This document shows, piece after piece, positions 26,847 to 35,610 of a stretch of DNA of 64,000 nt. A model generated the notes under the pieces. It was not told where the DNA came from, searched no databases, and saw only the letters and a list, made by a program, of their open reading frames with translations. Source of the DNA: Niastella populi (GTDB lineage: Bacteria > Bacteroidota > Bacteroidia > Chitinophagales > Chitinophagaceae); contig NZ_LWBP01000134.1 in assembly GCF_002078015.1 (NCBI RefSeq), positions 92,958-156,957 of the forward strand. Direction: 5' to 3'. Within the stretch, counting starts at the first letter, position 1; the number at the start of each line of letters is the position of its first letter. The translations under genes were made by a program, and so were the position numbers.

Positions 26847-27881
26847 TTAATAGCTGGTTTCATCGAGCTTCACTTTTCCCTTGAATGTCCAGAATACAAA
26901 TGAAGTATAAGTGGCCACCAGTGGTGTACCTATCAGTGCAATGATCAATAATATCTTCATGGTCTTTGCCGAGGCGGCGGCATTGTGAATTGTTATACTG
27001 TTGGCCGGATTATTTCTTGAATACAATAAATAAGGAAACACTTCCAGCGCCACCATTATCAACAATAATGAAATGGTTACTGAGGAACTGATAAATGCGT
27101 ACCGGTATTTCCCGATCTTCAATTGGCGTGGAATATTGGCAATGGCCAGTACCATCAGTACGGGGATGATAAATGAAGAGGGATGATCCCTGAAGAAATC
27201 GCCCAAATGCGGAACATATAATAATGTATACAAAGTAGTGATCACAAAACTCAATACAAAGAAGATGATGAACTGGCGGGCCAGGATATATAACTTGGTG
27301 TACAGCCGGTTCTCCGTTTTCATAACCAGGTAAATGGCGCCATGCATCATAAACAGGGCGAGGGTAGTTATGGCTACCATTATAGAGAAGAAATTAAAGA
27401 ACGAAAGCCAGTCGCCATTGAATTCCTTTTGTTCGTTCAATGAAATTCCCAATGCTACATTACCCAGCATTAAGCCCAGCGATAGGGATATTATTATAGA
27501 AGCCACGCAATACACGACATCCCAGGTTTTGCGCCATAACAGTCCCGGTTCCTTACTTCGGAATTCTATGGCAACGCCTCTGAATATGAGGCCCACGAGG
27601 AAGATCATGAACGGTACATAAAAAGCAGAAAATATAGCCGCATAGGCTACGGGAAAACCGGCAAATAAAGCACCGCCGCCAATTACGAGCCATACTTCGT
27701 TTCCGTCCCATACCGGGCCGATCGCATTCAATGCAATACGGCGGCTTAATTCTTTATTCAATAAAAGGTGCAATGCGCCGGCCCCCAGATCAAATCCGTC
27801 GAGGATGGCATAACCGCTTATCACCGCGCCAAAAACGAGATACCACCAAACATTGTAGTCTATACCTAAGAATGTTTCCAT
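26847..27881 (-). CDS. cydB: Cytochrome bd oxidase subunit II
   Basis: 344 residues with about eight membrane helices. Typical stretches: VWWYLVFGAVISGYAILDGFDLGAGALH (conserved start), GPVWDGNEVWLVIGGGALFAGFP and FWTFKGKVKLDE at the end. Subunit II pairs with CydA in the inner membrane quinol oxidase that reduces O2 without pumping protons. It lies 78 bp downstream of cydA, with iterated words in the gap. Confidence 0.97.
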   Translation of the reverse strand: METFLGIDYNVWWYLVFGAVISGYAILDGFDLGAGALHLLLNKELSRRIALNAIGPVWDGNEVWLVIGGGALFAGFPVAYAAIFSAFYVPFMIFLVGLIFRGVAIEFRSKEPGLLWRKTWDVVYCVASIIISLSLGLMLGNVALGISLNEQKEFNGDWLSFFNFFSIMVAITTLALFMMHGAIYLVMKTENRLYTKLYILARQFIIFFVLSFVITTLYTLLYVPHLGDFFRDHPSSFIIPVLMVLAIANIPRQLKIGKYRYAFISSSVTISLLLIMVALEVFPYLLYSRNNPANSITIHNAAASAKTMKILLIIALIGTPLVATYTSFVFWTFKGKVKLDETSY

Positions 27882-27959
27882 TTTAATAATTTATAGCAAT
27901 GATTACAATAGGCACCGCAGAATTTTGAGATTTCTGATTTTAAGATTTAAATCCGAAAT

Positions 27960-29354
27960 CTATGCACGCCCGTTCGAGTGATCGAGAATGGGATTATCTC
28001 TTTTGCTGCCTTCATCGATATCTTCTTTGGTACCATGATCGACCGGGCCGTGTTGAATTTTCTTGTTCAGTAAATAAAGGAACAACACGAATAACAACAT
28101 ATACACTACCGTGAACAGGATGAGTGAAAACACGATCTGGTTTGCCGTTACTGTTTTCGACAGGGCATCGGAAGTTCTCAACAAACCATATACCACCCAG
28201 GGCTGGCGGCCCATTTCCGCAGCAAACCACCCGGTTTGATTAGCGATCTGCGGGCCCAGAACCGCCCAAACAAAAATCCACATCAGCCATCGTTTTTCAA
28301 ACAGTTTATTTTTAAAGCTCAGCCACGACGCATATACGGTTAACCCGATCATAAACATGCCGATGGCCACCATAATATGATAGAACTGGAAGATGGCATT
28401 TACCTGTGTTGGCCTTTCTTCCGGTTTAAATGCATTCAATCCCTTTACCGGTTTTTCAGAATCGAATTGGGTAAGGAAGGATAAACCGCCGGGAATTTTT
28501 ATACCGGTAACTTTTTGATTTTTATTATCTACATACCCCATCAGGTACATATCGGCCACAGCCATGGAATCGTAATGGCCTTCGAGCGCTGCGAGTTTTG
28601 CCGGCTGATGTTTATAAACCACATCTGCGCTTCTGTGACCGGCAAATAATTGTAACAATGAAAATATGGTTCCAGCCAAAAGGGCTATTTTAAAAGAACG
28701 TTTTGCAATTTCAAGATGTTTGCCTTTTAAGATATACCAGGCGTTCACACTTAATACCAGGAAGATGCCGGCGAGGAACGCGGCGATCCAAACGTGAATC
28801 AACCGGTCTATGCTGGAGGGATTAAACACCATGGCCCAGAAATCTGTGATCTCGGCGCGGGCTTCCAACCCCTTCCCTACAATATGATAACCAGCCGGCG
28901 TTTGTTGCCAGGAATTGGCCACAACGATCCAGATGGCAGAGAACATAGACCCCAGGAATACCATGAGCGTAGAAAAGAAATGCACCCGCGAGCTTACGCG
29001 GTTCCAACCAAAAATGAGTATTCCCAAAAAGCCCGATTCAAGTGCAAAAGCAAAAATGCCTTCCGCCGCCAGAGCGCTGCCAAAGATATCGCCCACGTAT
29101 TTCGAATACGTTGCCCAGTTGGTGCCGAATTCAAATTCCATAATGATACCGGTGGCCACACCAATACCAAAAATGAGCGCGAAGATCTTTATCCAGAAAC
29201 GGGTTACCTGTTCGTACATTTTATTGCCGGTTTTCAGGTACAGTCCTTCAAAAACCACCAGCAATAAACCAAGCCCAATGCTTAAAGGCGGATAGATGTA
29301 GTGGAAGGCGATAGTAAATGCAAATTGGATCCGTGCTAATATTTCAACGTCCAT
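27960..29354 (-). CDS. cydA: Cytochrome bd oxidase subunit I
   Basis: 464 residues. Haem ligand His18 ([16 protein letters not shown]), the second conserved His in [13 protein letters not shown], the quinol-loop region [25 protein letters not shown] and the GRQPW signature ([13 protein letters not shown]) are visible. It is shorter than E. coli CydA (about 520), as expected for the short Q-loop class. It is the first gene of the cydAB operon, directly preceded by a double-palindrome repeat. Confidence 0.97.
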   Translation of the reverse strand: MDVEILARIQFAFTIAFHYIYPPLSIGLGLLLVVFEGLYLKTGNKMYEQVTRFWIKIFALIFGIGVATGIIMEFEFGTNWATYSKYVGDIFGSALAAEGIFAFALESGFLGILIFGWNRVSSRVHFFSTLMVFLGSMFSAIWIVVANSWQQTPAGYHIVGKGLEARAEITDFWAMVFNPSSIDRLIHVWIAAFLAGIFLVLSVNAWYILKGKHLEIAKRSFKIALLAGTIFSLLQLFAGHRSADVVYKHQPAKLAALEGHYDSMAVADMYLMGYVDNKNQKVTGIKIPGGLSFLTQFDSEKPVKGLNAFKPEERPTQVNAIFQFYHIMVAIGMFMIGLTVYASWLSFKNKLFEKRWLMWIFVWAVLGPQIANQTGWFAAEMGRQPWVVYGLLRTSDALSKTVTANQIVFSLILFTVVYMLLFVLFLYLLNKKIQHGPVDHGTKEDIDEGSKRDNPILDHSNGRA

Positions 29355-29387
29355 GATTGGCCGGTTTTGGTTTTTTCACTTGTATTT

Positions 29388-29430
29388 GTGCCACATTTAA
29401 CCTGGCCGCGCAATTGGAAATGTGGCACAC
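29388..29430. repeat. Double-palindrome repeat, copy 3
   Basis: GTGCCACATTT (29388-29398) and AAATGTGGCAC (29418-29428) form an 11-bp perfect inverted repeat around the core GGCCGCGCAATTGG. It lies 34 bp upstream of cydA, where it could also affect cyd expression. Confidence 0.75.
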
Positions 29431-29445
29431 TTCTTATGCGACCAA

Positions 29446-29476
29446 AAAAAAGCCGACGCGGTGGCATCGGCTTTCG
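29446..29476 (-). terminator. Rho-independent terminator of the DUF2480 gene
   Basis: On the minus strand AAAGCCGA-N10-TCGGCTTT runs into eight T residues, immediately after the DUF2480 stop. It separates that gene from cydA. Confidence 0.9.
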
Positions 29477-29480
29477 TTAG

Positions 29481-29987
29481 TTATTTCTTTTTATAAATGG
29501 GAACGGTGCTGCAAGGCTCGCCATACATAAGGCTTTTGGCTACCGGCATTAACTTCTTTGTTACGGCCAGGTAAGCAAACTCTCCTATCGGTATATCGCC
29601 GCAACCTTTTACAACGATCTTCTTATCAGCAAACGGTTCCGTATCTATTGCTTCTATATTTTGTACAAACAGTTTCTGACGGGCTGCCTGTTCATCGCCA
29701 AAGATCACATCTTTTGCCACCGGCTGCAGATATGAACCTACCAGCATATACGCCCACATAGGAATTATGGCATCTGCAGTACAGGTAACCGCAACCACTT
29801 TGTTCTGATAAACGCTCCAATCGTTATTTTGTAGTGCGACGCGAAATTCTTTTTCTTTCAGGATCAGCTCCATGAATAAATGCGGCTTCAGGTCAAAGAC
29901 CGCAATTTCTTCTGCAGGATAATAGCTTTCCAGGTCGAGGGTGACCAGCTGGCTTTGTGCGACCTTATTTACAATTTCTTCACTCAT
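29481..29987 (-). CDS. DUF2480 family protein
   Basis: 168 residues from the ATG at 29987 (MSEEIVNKVAQSQLVTLDLE). The sequence follows the Bacteroidota-specific DUF2480 family throughout: AVFDLKPHLFMELILKEKEFR, VAVTCTADAIIPMWAYMLV, DIPIGEFAYLAVTKKLMPVAKSLMYGEPCSTVPIYKK. Function is unknown. It is a cytosolic protein with conserved cysteines in VTCTADA, KGCGDIP and EPCSTVP. It is monocistronic, with its own -7 element and terminator. Confidence 0.9.
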   Translation of the reverse strand: MSEEIVNKVAQSQLVTLDLESYYPAEEIAVFDLKPHLFMELILKEKEFRVALQNNDWSVYQNKVVAVTCTADAIIPMWAYMLVGSYLQPVAKDVIFGDEQAARQKLFVQNIEAIDTEPFADKKIVVKGCGDIPIGEFAYLAVTKKLMPVAKSLMYGEPCSTVPIYKKK

Positions 29988-30012
29988 AATATTCATTTTC
30001 ACTAAACAGGTA

Positions 30013-30020
30013 CAAAGGTA
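30013..30020 (-). promoter_or_regulatory. -7 element upstream of DUF2480
   Basis: On the minus strand TACCTTTG matches TAnnTTTG perfectly and lies 25 bp before the ATG. No TTTG is seen 19 bp upstream. GTTAAC-type words follow at 30,031-30,056. Confidence 0.45.
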
Positions 30021-30098
30021 AGGCGAAAATGTTAACGAGTTAATATGTTAACGGGTTAACCAAGTAACACCTTAATTTTTAGCCATTTCTAAAAAAAG

Positions 30099-30135
30099 AA
30101 CGGGGTTGACCGGTATAAACCCCGTCAACCCCGTT
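30099..30135 (-). terminator. Terminator of ppiD-like gene
   Basis: AACGGGGTTGAC (30099-30110) and GTCAACCCCGTT (30124-30135) form a perfect 12-bp stem. On the minus strand it is followed by CTTTTTTT. Confidence 0.9.
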
Positions 30136-30153
30136 AACTCTTTAGCTTATTAC

Positions 30154-32289
30154 CTAGAAAAACTTAATTCTGTTGTCTTTAATGGTAGCGGCTTTTTTCA
30201 GCACCTCAATTGTTCTGTAACCGGTCATAGCGCCCATTTGTCTTTGAATGTTTTCCTGTTGTGTCTTAACATCGAAAGATGGGTTAGGCACAGCGGAAAT
30301 GTTATCGACTTTTATAACAAATACACCGATCTCGCCTTTGATAGGAGCAGAGATCTTGGTTTGGTAATCTTTGTTGAAAGCAGCACCCAACACTTTCATT
30401 TCGTTACCCACATTTGGAATAAAGGTACTGTTGAAGGCAATGCTGTCGGCCTTCAATACCTGCTGGCCGGTAGCCTGTGCTACGGCTTCCAGGGTAGAAG
30501 CATTACCGATCTTTTTAATGATGTTTTCAGCCTTTTTATTATTACGGATCTTGTACTCAACCAATGGACGTGCCTTTTCAACCGACATAGTTCCCTTTTC
30601 AAAAACATTGACAAGAGCAGGCACCACATATTTATCACCTACCATAAAGGCATGCTCGGCCACTTCGCCTTTTTTTGCATCGTTGAATGCCCAACGTACT
30701 ATTTCACGTGATTCGCCCAGGCCCATGATCATGAAATCGGATTCTTTCACTTCAGCCGGGAATTTATTCAATTTTCTTTTTGCAACGTTTGCCTCAAAAT
30801 CTTTCAGGTTGCGGCTTTCAGCTGCAAATTGAGCGGCAGCTCCGCTCGCGCCATTTACAGTTTCATCGCTGGGTACAACCGGGCGGCTCAGGTACGCCAG
30901 TTTGTACGCGGTTTCAATTTTCTTCTGGCTCAATACTTCTATATAATGGTAGCCGCTGTAAGACTGGTTTTCAACCTTCACAACTTTTTTGTCACCGGTA
31001 TTGCCATAGAAGATCACTTCAGCAAATTCTTTGCTCAGGTTAGAAAACTGCATGGAAGCGAATTCATACTCGCCGCCTTTTTCTTTGCTGCCGGCATCGT
31101 CGCTGAACTTAACAACCATGCTATCGAAACTGGCGCCGCCTCTGATAGCAGCTTCAATGCTATCGATCAATTTTTTAGCAGCACTATCGGTTCTGGAAGG
31201 CCCTTGCGGATCATTGAATTTGATCAGGATATGACGGCTCTTAACGCTATCGGGCATGCTGCGACGGTCAACCATTTTCGCGAGGGTATAATTACCGCCA
31301 TCGAGGTATGGACCGAACACGGCGCCATCGGCCAGTTTGCGAAGTGTATCGGCATTGCCCATTTGCATATGGCTGCTCAATACATAACCATCGAAGAATG
31401 GTGTTTCGCTTGAATTATTGGCAAGTACATTTTGAATTTCCGGAACAGTATTAGCTGCAGCCAAAGCATCCTTTGCATCAGACACCGTTTTGTACACCGC
31501 CTGGCTGTCGGCAGAACTGGGGGCAGCATCAAAAGTTACATACACCAGGCTGCGTTCATTTTCCTGTTTGTACATCTCTTTGTGGTTATTCACATATTCG
31601 CGCACATCTTCGTCAGTTACTGTAACGGTAGAATCGCTGATAGAAGAATATGGAACGTTCACATATGAAATGGAAGAGCGCTGGCTGTTCTCGGTATTGC
31701 TTTTTTCGAGCAACCATTTTGGAACATACATGCTTTTTCCGATCAGTGAGGTAAATTTCTCCCGTTGACGGCCTTTTTCGAGAGCAGGAATATATTCGCC
31801 CCAGAAGCTATTGTATTGAGGAGTACCTTTCTTCAGTGATCTAATTGCCTGGTAAGCCATTTGTGCGTTAAATACGCCGGTTGAATCGGTAAACTGTTGC
31901 CTTAACATCTGAGGCGGGTTGGCACCATATAATAAATCGCCTAATTCTTTGTCAGAAACTGTGATTCCGAGTTTATCATACACTTTGCCCATCAACGCGT
32001 CTTCAACGAATTCGTTCCACAGGCTTTCACGGATCTGGTTGCGCGTTTGATCATTGATAGGATAACCCTGCGCACGTTGGTTTTCTTCGGCCATTTTGTA
32101 GCGCTGCTCAAAATCGCGAAAATCGATACTGGTACCATTTACTTTTCCAAGCGTGGTGGAATTACCGCTGAACAATCCCCCGCCTCCACCCTGAAGGGCA
32201 TCCTGTACGATAAAGGCTACAAGGGCTAATGCAATCGCACCAATGATAATCCACGCTGCTTTGTCGCGGATGGTTTGAATAACTGACAT
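30154..32289 (-). CDS. Membrane-anchored peptidyl-prolyl isomerase/chaperone, PpiD/SurA-like
   Basis: 711 residues. A short cytosolic start and one membrane helix (AAWIIIGAIALALVAFIVQDAL), then a SurA_N-type chaperone domain (GKVNGTSIDFRDFEQRYKMAEENQR). A parvulin domain follows near residues 340-455 (SVKSRHILIKFNDPQG...SDDAGSKEKGGEYEFASM), then a second degenerate helical/parvulin-like region. This is the architecture of PpiD, which helps fold exported proteins at the periplasmic face. It has a textbook promoter beside the candidate origin. Confidence 0.92.
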   Translation of the reverse strand: MSVIQTIRDKAAWIIIGAIALALVAFIVQDALQGGGGGLFSGNSTTLGKVNGTSIDFRDFEQRYKMAEENQRAQGYPINDQTRNQIRESLWNEFVEDALMGKVYDKLGITVSDKELGDLLYGANPPQMLRQQFTDSTGVFNAQMAYQAIRSLKKGTPQYNSFWGEYIPALEKGRQREKFTSLIGKSMYVPKWLLEKSNTENSQRSSISYVNVPYSSISDSTVTVTDEDVREYVNNHKEMYKQENERSLVYVTFDAAPSSADSQAVYKTVSDAKDALAAANTVPEIQNVLANNSSETPFFDGYVLSSHMQMGNADTLRKLADGAVFGPYLDGGNYTLAKMVDRRSMPDSVKSRHILIKFNDPQGPSRTDSAAKKLIDSIEAAIRGGASFDSMVVKFSDDAGSKEKGGEYEFASMQFSNLSKEFAEVIFYGNTGDKKVVKVENQSYSGYHYIEVLSQKKIETAYKLAYLSRPVVPSDETVNGASGAAAQFAAESRNLKDFEANVAKRKLNKFPAEVKESDFMIMGLGESREIVRWAFNDAKKGEVAEHAFMVGDKYVVPALVNVFEKGTMSVEKARPLVEYKIRNNKKAENIIKKIGNASTLEAVAQATGQQVLKADSIAFNSTFIPNVGNEMKVLGAAFNKDYQTKISAPIKGEIGVFVIKVDNISAVPNPSFDVKTQQENIQRQMGAMTGYRTIEVLKKAATIKDNRIKFF

Positions 32290-32320
32290 ATTATAGGTAT
32301 ACCTCTTTTTGTAAGGATGG

Positions 32321-32351
32321 CAAAAATAGGAGAAAAAAGTTTATGAACAAA
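32321..32351 (-). promoter_or_regulatory. Bacteroidota promoter of the ppiD-like gene
   Basis: On the minus strand TTTG (32351-32348) is followed after exactly 19 bp by TATTTTTG (32328-32321), a full match to the Bacteroidota TTTG-N19-TAnnTTTG consensus. It lies 31 bp upstream of the start codon and overlaps the outermost DnaA-like boxes. Confidence 0.8.
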
Positions 32352-32892
32352 CTGTGGAAAACCACTCAAAACCAGCAACGAGTAAAGGTTTTAGAATTCA
32401 CATATATGTTAACAACCTTAATTACATGTGTGCCACAATTACCCGGCCGCGGAAAATTAAGTGTGGCACACCTATCGTGGAACAGTACCGTGAAAACACT
32501 ACAAACAGGGGATACTGTATAACCCCGAAAACCTGTGGATAACCCCGGTTTTTGCACTTCGCTTTCCGTGGATAGTTGGCCGATAAGTTCTGGTGAATAG
32601 TTTTCCCTACCACCCGGTGGGTACAAACCCTTAGTTATTCAACATCCATCTAACAGACTTTTTATGTGCTAACATCGTTCTATTTTTCCCGGTCGTTTTT
32701 AATCCACCGGCGTGGAAAACTACCTAAAACCTAAGCCACTGCACGATTGTTTATTGTTGAAAGAAAGTGGAAAACCGTGGATAACCAGGTTGTTGTAACT
32801 TTACCAAATTTCACGGCTTTCATTTTATCCACGAATTCACAGCCGTAATAATAATAGGTATTTTATAATAAAATAGAATTAATATAAATACT
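32341..32892. other. Candidate chromosomal origin: DnaA-box cluster and AT-rich stretch
   Basis: A gene-free interval of about 600 bp. It has one perfect DnaA box (TGTGGATAA, 32534-32542) and single-mismatch boxes at 32353-32361, 32776-32784 and 32825-32833, plus weaker ones at 32341, 32567 and 32711. Beyond the last box lies a strongly AT-rich stretch (32,846-32,892) suited to unwinding. A second cluster lies beyond nadA at 34,044-34,064. The palindromic repeat copy 4 is inside. Two parS-like sites lie 7-8 kb to the right. Confidence 0.6.
32428..32471. repeat. Double-palindrome repeat, copy 4
   Basis: GTGTGCCACA (from 32428) and GTGTGGCACAC (32461-32471) flank the core CCGGCCGCGG. The right arm is itself palindromic. 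It lies within the DnaA-box region. Confidence 0.65.
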
Positions 32893-33903
32893 ATGGAAGA
32901 TATCCACCTTGCTGCAGCAAAAAAAAATGTGATGAAGGCCGGGTTCCTCGACATTGAAATTGATCCAACGCTCGATCTGTTTCATGAGATTGAAAGATTG
33001 AAAAAAGAAAAAAACGCCATCCTGCTCGCGCACTACTACCAGGAGCCCGATATTCAGGATGTGGCCGATTACATTGGGGATAGTTTGGGTTTGGCGCAAA
33101 AGGCCCAAAATACCGATGCCGACATCATTGTTTTTGCCGGGGTGCATTTTATGGCTGAAACTGCCAAGATCCTGAATCCGAACAAAAAAGTGCTGTTGCC
33201 CGATCTCAATGCAGGGTGTTCGCTGGCCGACAGTGCGCCGGCCGACCAGTTCAGAAAATTCAAGGAAAAATATCCAGATCATATCGTGATCTCGTACATC
33301 AACTGTACCGCCGACATCAAAGCGCTGAGCGACATCATCGTTACTTCGAGCAATGCGCAAAAGATCGTTGAAAGTGTGCCCCGCGATCAAAAGATCATTT
33401 TTGCGCCCGACAAAAACCTGGGCGCCTACCTGGTGAAGAAAACCGGCCGCGATATGGTGTTGTGGAATGGTGCGTGTATGGTTCACGAGATCTTTAGCCT
33501 CGAAAAGATCACTAAGCTGAAGACCCGTCACCCCAACGCGCGGTTCATCGCCCACCCCGAATGTGAGGAAGCGGTTCTTCGCCTGGCCGATTACATTGGG
33601 TCAACAACTGGTTTGCTGAAATACACCCAGCAAAACGAAGCCACTGAATTCATCGTTGCTACCGAAACAGGCATTTTGCACCAGATGCAAAAATCATCAC
33701 CCAACAAAACTTTTATTCCGGCGCCACCGAATAACAGCTGCGCCTGCAATGATTGTCCACACATGAAGCTGAATACCCTGGAAAAGCTGTACCTGTGCAT
33801 GGAATACGAAACACCTGAAATTCAGATGGACGAAGAATTGCGTAAAGCCGCTAAGAAACCAATTGATCGTATGCTCGAGATCAGCGCCCAATATGGTTTG
33901 TAG
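32893..33903 (+). CDS. nadA: Quinolinate synthase A
   Basis: 336 residues. It condenses iminoaspartate with dihydroxyacetone phosphate to quinolinate for NAD synthesis, using a [4Fe-4S] cluster. Motifs: [48 protein letters not shown] (first Cys), [50 protein letters not shown] and [10 protein letters not shown] (remaining Cys). It stands alone, flanked by the two DnaA-box clusters. Confidence 0.98.
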   Translation: MEDIHLAAAKKNVMKAGFLDIEIDPTLDLFHEIERLKKEKNAILLAHYYQEPDIQDVADYIGDSLGLAQKAQNTDADIIVFAGVHFMAETAKILNPNKKVLLPDLNAGCSLADSAPADQFRKFKEKYPDHIVISYINCTADIKALSDIIVTSSNAQKIVESVPRDQKIIFAPDKNLGAYLVKKTGRDMVLWNGACMVHEIFSLEKITKLKTRHPNARFIAHPECEEAVLRLADYIGSTTGLLKYTQQNEATEFIVATETGILHQMQKSSPNKTFIPAPPNNSCACNDCPHMKLNTLEKLYLCMEYETPEIQMDEELRKAAKKPIDRMLEISAQYGL

Positions 33904-34029
33904 GCAAAAAACGCTTTCATTTTCCAGATTAACATAGCCCGGTTGGCAGTTTTCAGTTGAAGGGTTGAAATCCTCAGTTGCAGACTGCCATCTTGCTTTT
34001 GAGGCAAGTTGGTGTTGATTATGAAGGGA

Positions 34030-34069
34030 ATAGGTTATTGTTATGTGGAAAAATCTGTGGATAACCTAT
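34030..34069. other. Second DnaA-box pair
   Basis: TGTGGAAAA (34044-34052, one mismatch) and TGTGGATAA (34056-34064, perfect) lie 12 bp apart inside a short inverted repeat (AATAGGTTAT ... ATAACCTAT). Together with the cluster left of nadA it gives a bipartite origin-like layout. Confidence 0.5.
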
Positions 34070-34128
34070 GAATAAGGCTCTATTTCAACACAATGCCTGT
34101 TAGGGAAGCTGTTTTAGATGAGCGGAGT

Positions 34129-34158
34129 TTTGTTGAATTATCAATAAAACTATATTTG
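34129..34158 (+). promoter_or_regulatory. Promoter of the methionine sulfoxide reductase gene
   Basis: TTTG (34129-34132), 18-bp spacer, TATATTTG (34151-34158): a near-ideal Bacteroidota promoter. Its last base is only five positions before the ATG at 34163, so the transcript should be leaderless or nearly so. Confidence 0.6.
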
Positions 34159-34162
34159 CTCC

Positions 34163-34639
34163 ATGGCAGAAGATCTGAGCATTGTGCAGGGCACAAAAGA
34201 AGAAAAGTACCAGTCAGTTATTCCCCAAATAAAAGCATTGGTTGAAGGCGAACCCGATGTGGTTGCCAACCTGGCTAACATCGTAGCGGCATTGTTCGAA
34301 CAGTTCACCTGGTTATGGGTAGGGTTTTACCTGGTGAAGGAAAACCAGTTAGTGCTGGCCCCGTTTCAGGGACCGGTTGCCTGTACACGTATCAAAAAAG
34401 GGAAAGGCGTTTGCGGAACCAGTTGGGAGAAAGCGGAAACGATCATCGTATCCGACGTTGAAAAATTTCCAGGTCACATTGCCTGCAGCAGCAGATCGCG
34501 GTCAGAGATCGTTGTGCCAATCATTCGCGGAAACAAAGTGATGGGTGTGCTCGATGTGGATAGTGCGGAGCTTGCTGCATTCGATGAAACCGATAAACGA
34601 TTTCTTGAAGAGATTGTCGATCTGATCATTTTCGAATAG
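34163..34639 (+). CDS. msrC: Free methionine-(R)-sulfoxide reductase, GAF-type
   Basis: 158 residues, a single GAF domain. The catalytic cysteines are Cys74, Cys84 and Cys108 (PVACTRIKKGKGVCG ... HIACSSRSRSEIVVPI); the 10 and 24 residue spacings match those of E. coli fRMsr (84, 94, 118). It reduces free Met-R-sulfoxide in the cytosol. The only in-frame ATG is at 34163, very close to the -7 element. Confidence 0.95.
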   Translation: MAEDLSIVQGTKEEKYQSVIPQIKALVEGEPDVVANLANIVAALFEQFTWLWVGFYLVKENQLVLAPFQGPVACTRIKKGKGVCGTSWEKAETIIVSDVEKFPGHIACSSRSRSEIVVPIIRGNKVMGVLDVDSAELAAFDETDKRFLEEIVDLIIFE

Positions 34640-34658
34640 CCACTTAACACCTTGTCAT

Positions 34659-35438
34659 ATGAAAAGAAGAAAATTTATTGAAAATGCAGCAATGACTTCA
34701 ACCGCTTTGCTACTTGGTCAATCTGCATTTGCCGGTGCAGATAAAGCGGTGAAGAAGGAACTGTACGAATGGCGCGAATATGAAATACGGTTTCGGGGCA
34801 GTCAGGACACATTGCATGAATATTTTGAGAAAGCACTTATTCCGGCATTGAATAAACATGGGGTTAAAACGGTTGGTGTTTTCAAAGAGATAGGGAAATC
34901 GGAGCCGCCTAAAATTTATTTACTGATCGCTTACCCGTCGTTCGAAGAATATCTCACTATCAATACGAATCTTAAGAAAGATGATGCTTATTTAAAAAGC
35001 AGCGAAGCCTGGAACAAAGTGCCTGCAGACAAGCCGGTGTATAACCGAATCACTACTTCTTTGTTATTGGCGTTCGAAGGATTTCCAGTCGTAAAAGTTC
35101 CGGCCAAAGAACCGCGCATTTTTGAATTGAGAACATATGAGGGTTATAATGAGGATGCTGTAACAAGGAAAGTGAAAATGTTCAATGAAGAAGAATTTCC
35201 TATTTTCTATAAGACGAAACTGACTCCCGTCTTTTTTGGCGAAGCGATTGCAGGTGCAAATCTTCCCTGTTTAACGTATATGATCACGTTTAAGAATATG
35301 GAAGAACGCGATAAGAACTGGGCGGCCTTTGGCGCTGATGCCGACTGGAAGAGAGTATCTTCTGATCCGAAATATGCAAATACGGTGTCGAACATCCGAA
35401 GAGTATTTTTGGAACCTCTTCCCTATTCTCAGGTATAA
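34659..35438 (+). CDS. NIPSNAP family protein with signal peptide
   Basis: 259 residues starting MKRRKFIENAAMTSTALLLG, a Tat-like or Sec signal ending near AFA. Two NIPSNAP-type ferredoxin-fold repeats follow: LYEWREYEIRFRGSQDTLHEYFEKALIPALNKHGVKTVGVF and RIFELRTYEGYNEDAVTRKVKMFNEEEFPIFYKTKLTPVFFGEAIAG. Function is unknown; in bacteria these are often exported and associated with sugar or lipid metabolism. It lies 19 bp after msrC and is probably cotranscribed. Confidence 0.88.
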   Translation: MKRRKFIENAAMTSTALLLGQSAFAGADKAVKKELYEWREYEIRFRGSQDTLHEYFEKALIPALNKHGVKTVGVFKEIGKSEPPKIYLLIAYPSFEEYLTINTNLKKDDAYLKSSEAWNKVPADKPVYNRITTSLLLAFEGFPVVKVPAKEPRIFELRTYEGYNEDAVTRKVKMFNEEEFPIFYKTKLTPVFFGEAIAGANLPCLTYMITFKNMEERDKNWAAFGADADWKRVSSDPKYANTVSNIRRVFLEPLPYSQV

Positions 35439-35550
35439 CCGGTATTTTCTTCACTTTTTATTGACGGTTCATTTTATACCGTTTCTTTATCTCTTTGAAT
35501 TTTTTGGTGACACGCACAGACTACAATTGAAGAATAGCGATATTCCCGGT

Positions 35551-35597
35551 TTAGCAGAGATCTTTAGAAGAAGGAAGCGACAAAAGATCTCTGCTAA
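35551..35597. terminator. Bidirectional hairpin between NIPSNAP and mnmG genes
   Basis: A perfect 15-bp inverted repeat, TTAGCAGAGATCTTT and its complement AAAGATCTCTGCTAA, separated by 17 bp, lies between convergent genes. There is no strong T run, but the position fits a shared terminator. Confidence 0.65.
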
Positions 35598-35610
35598 TTT
35601 GGGTAACAAG

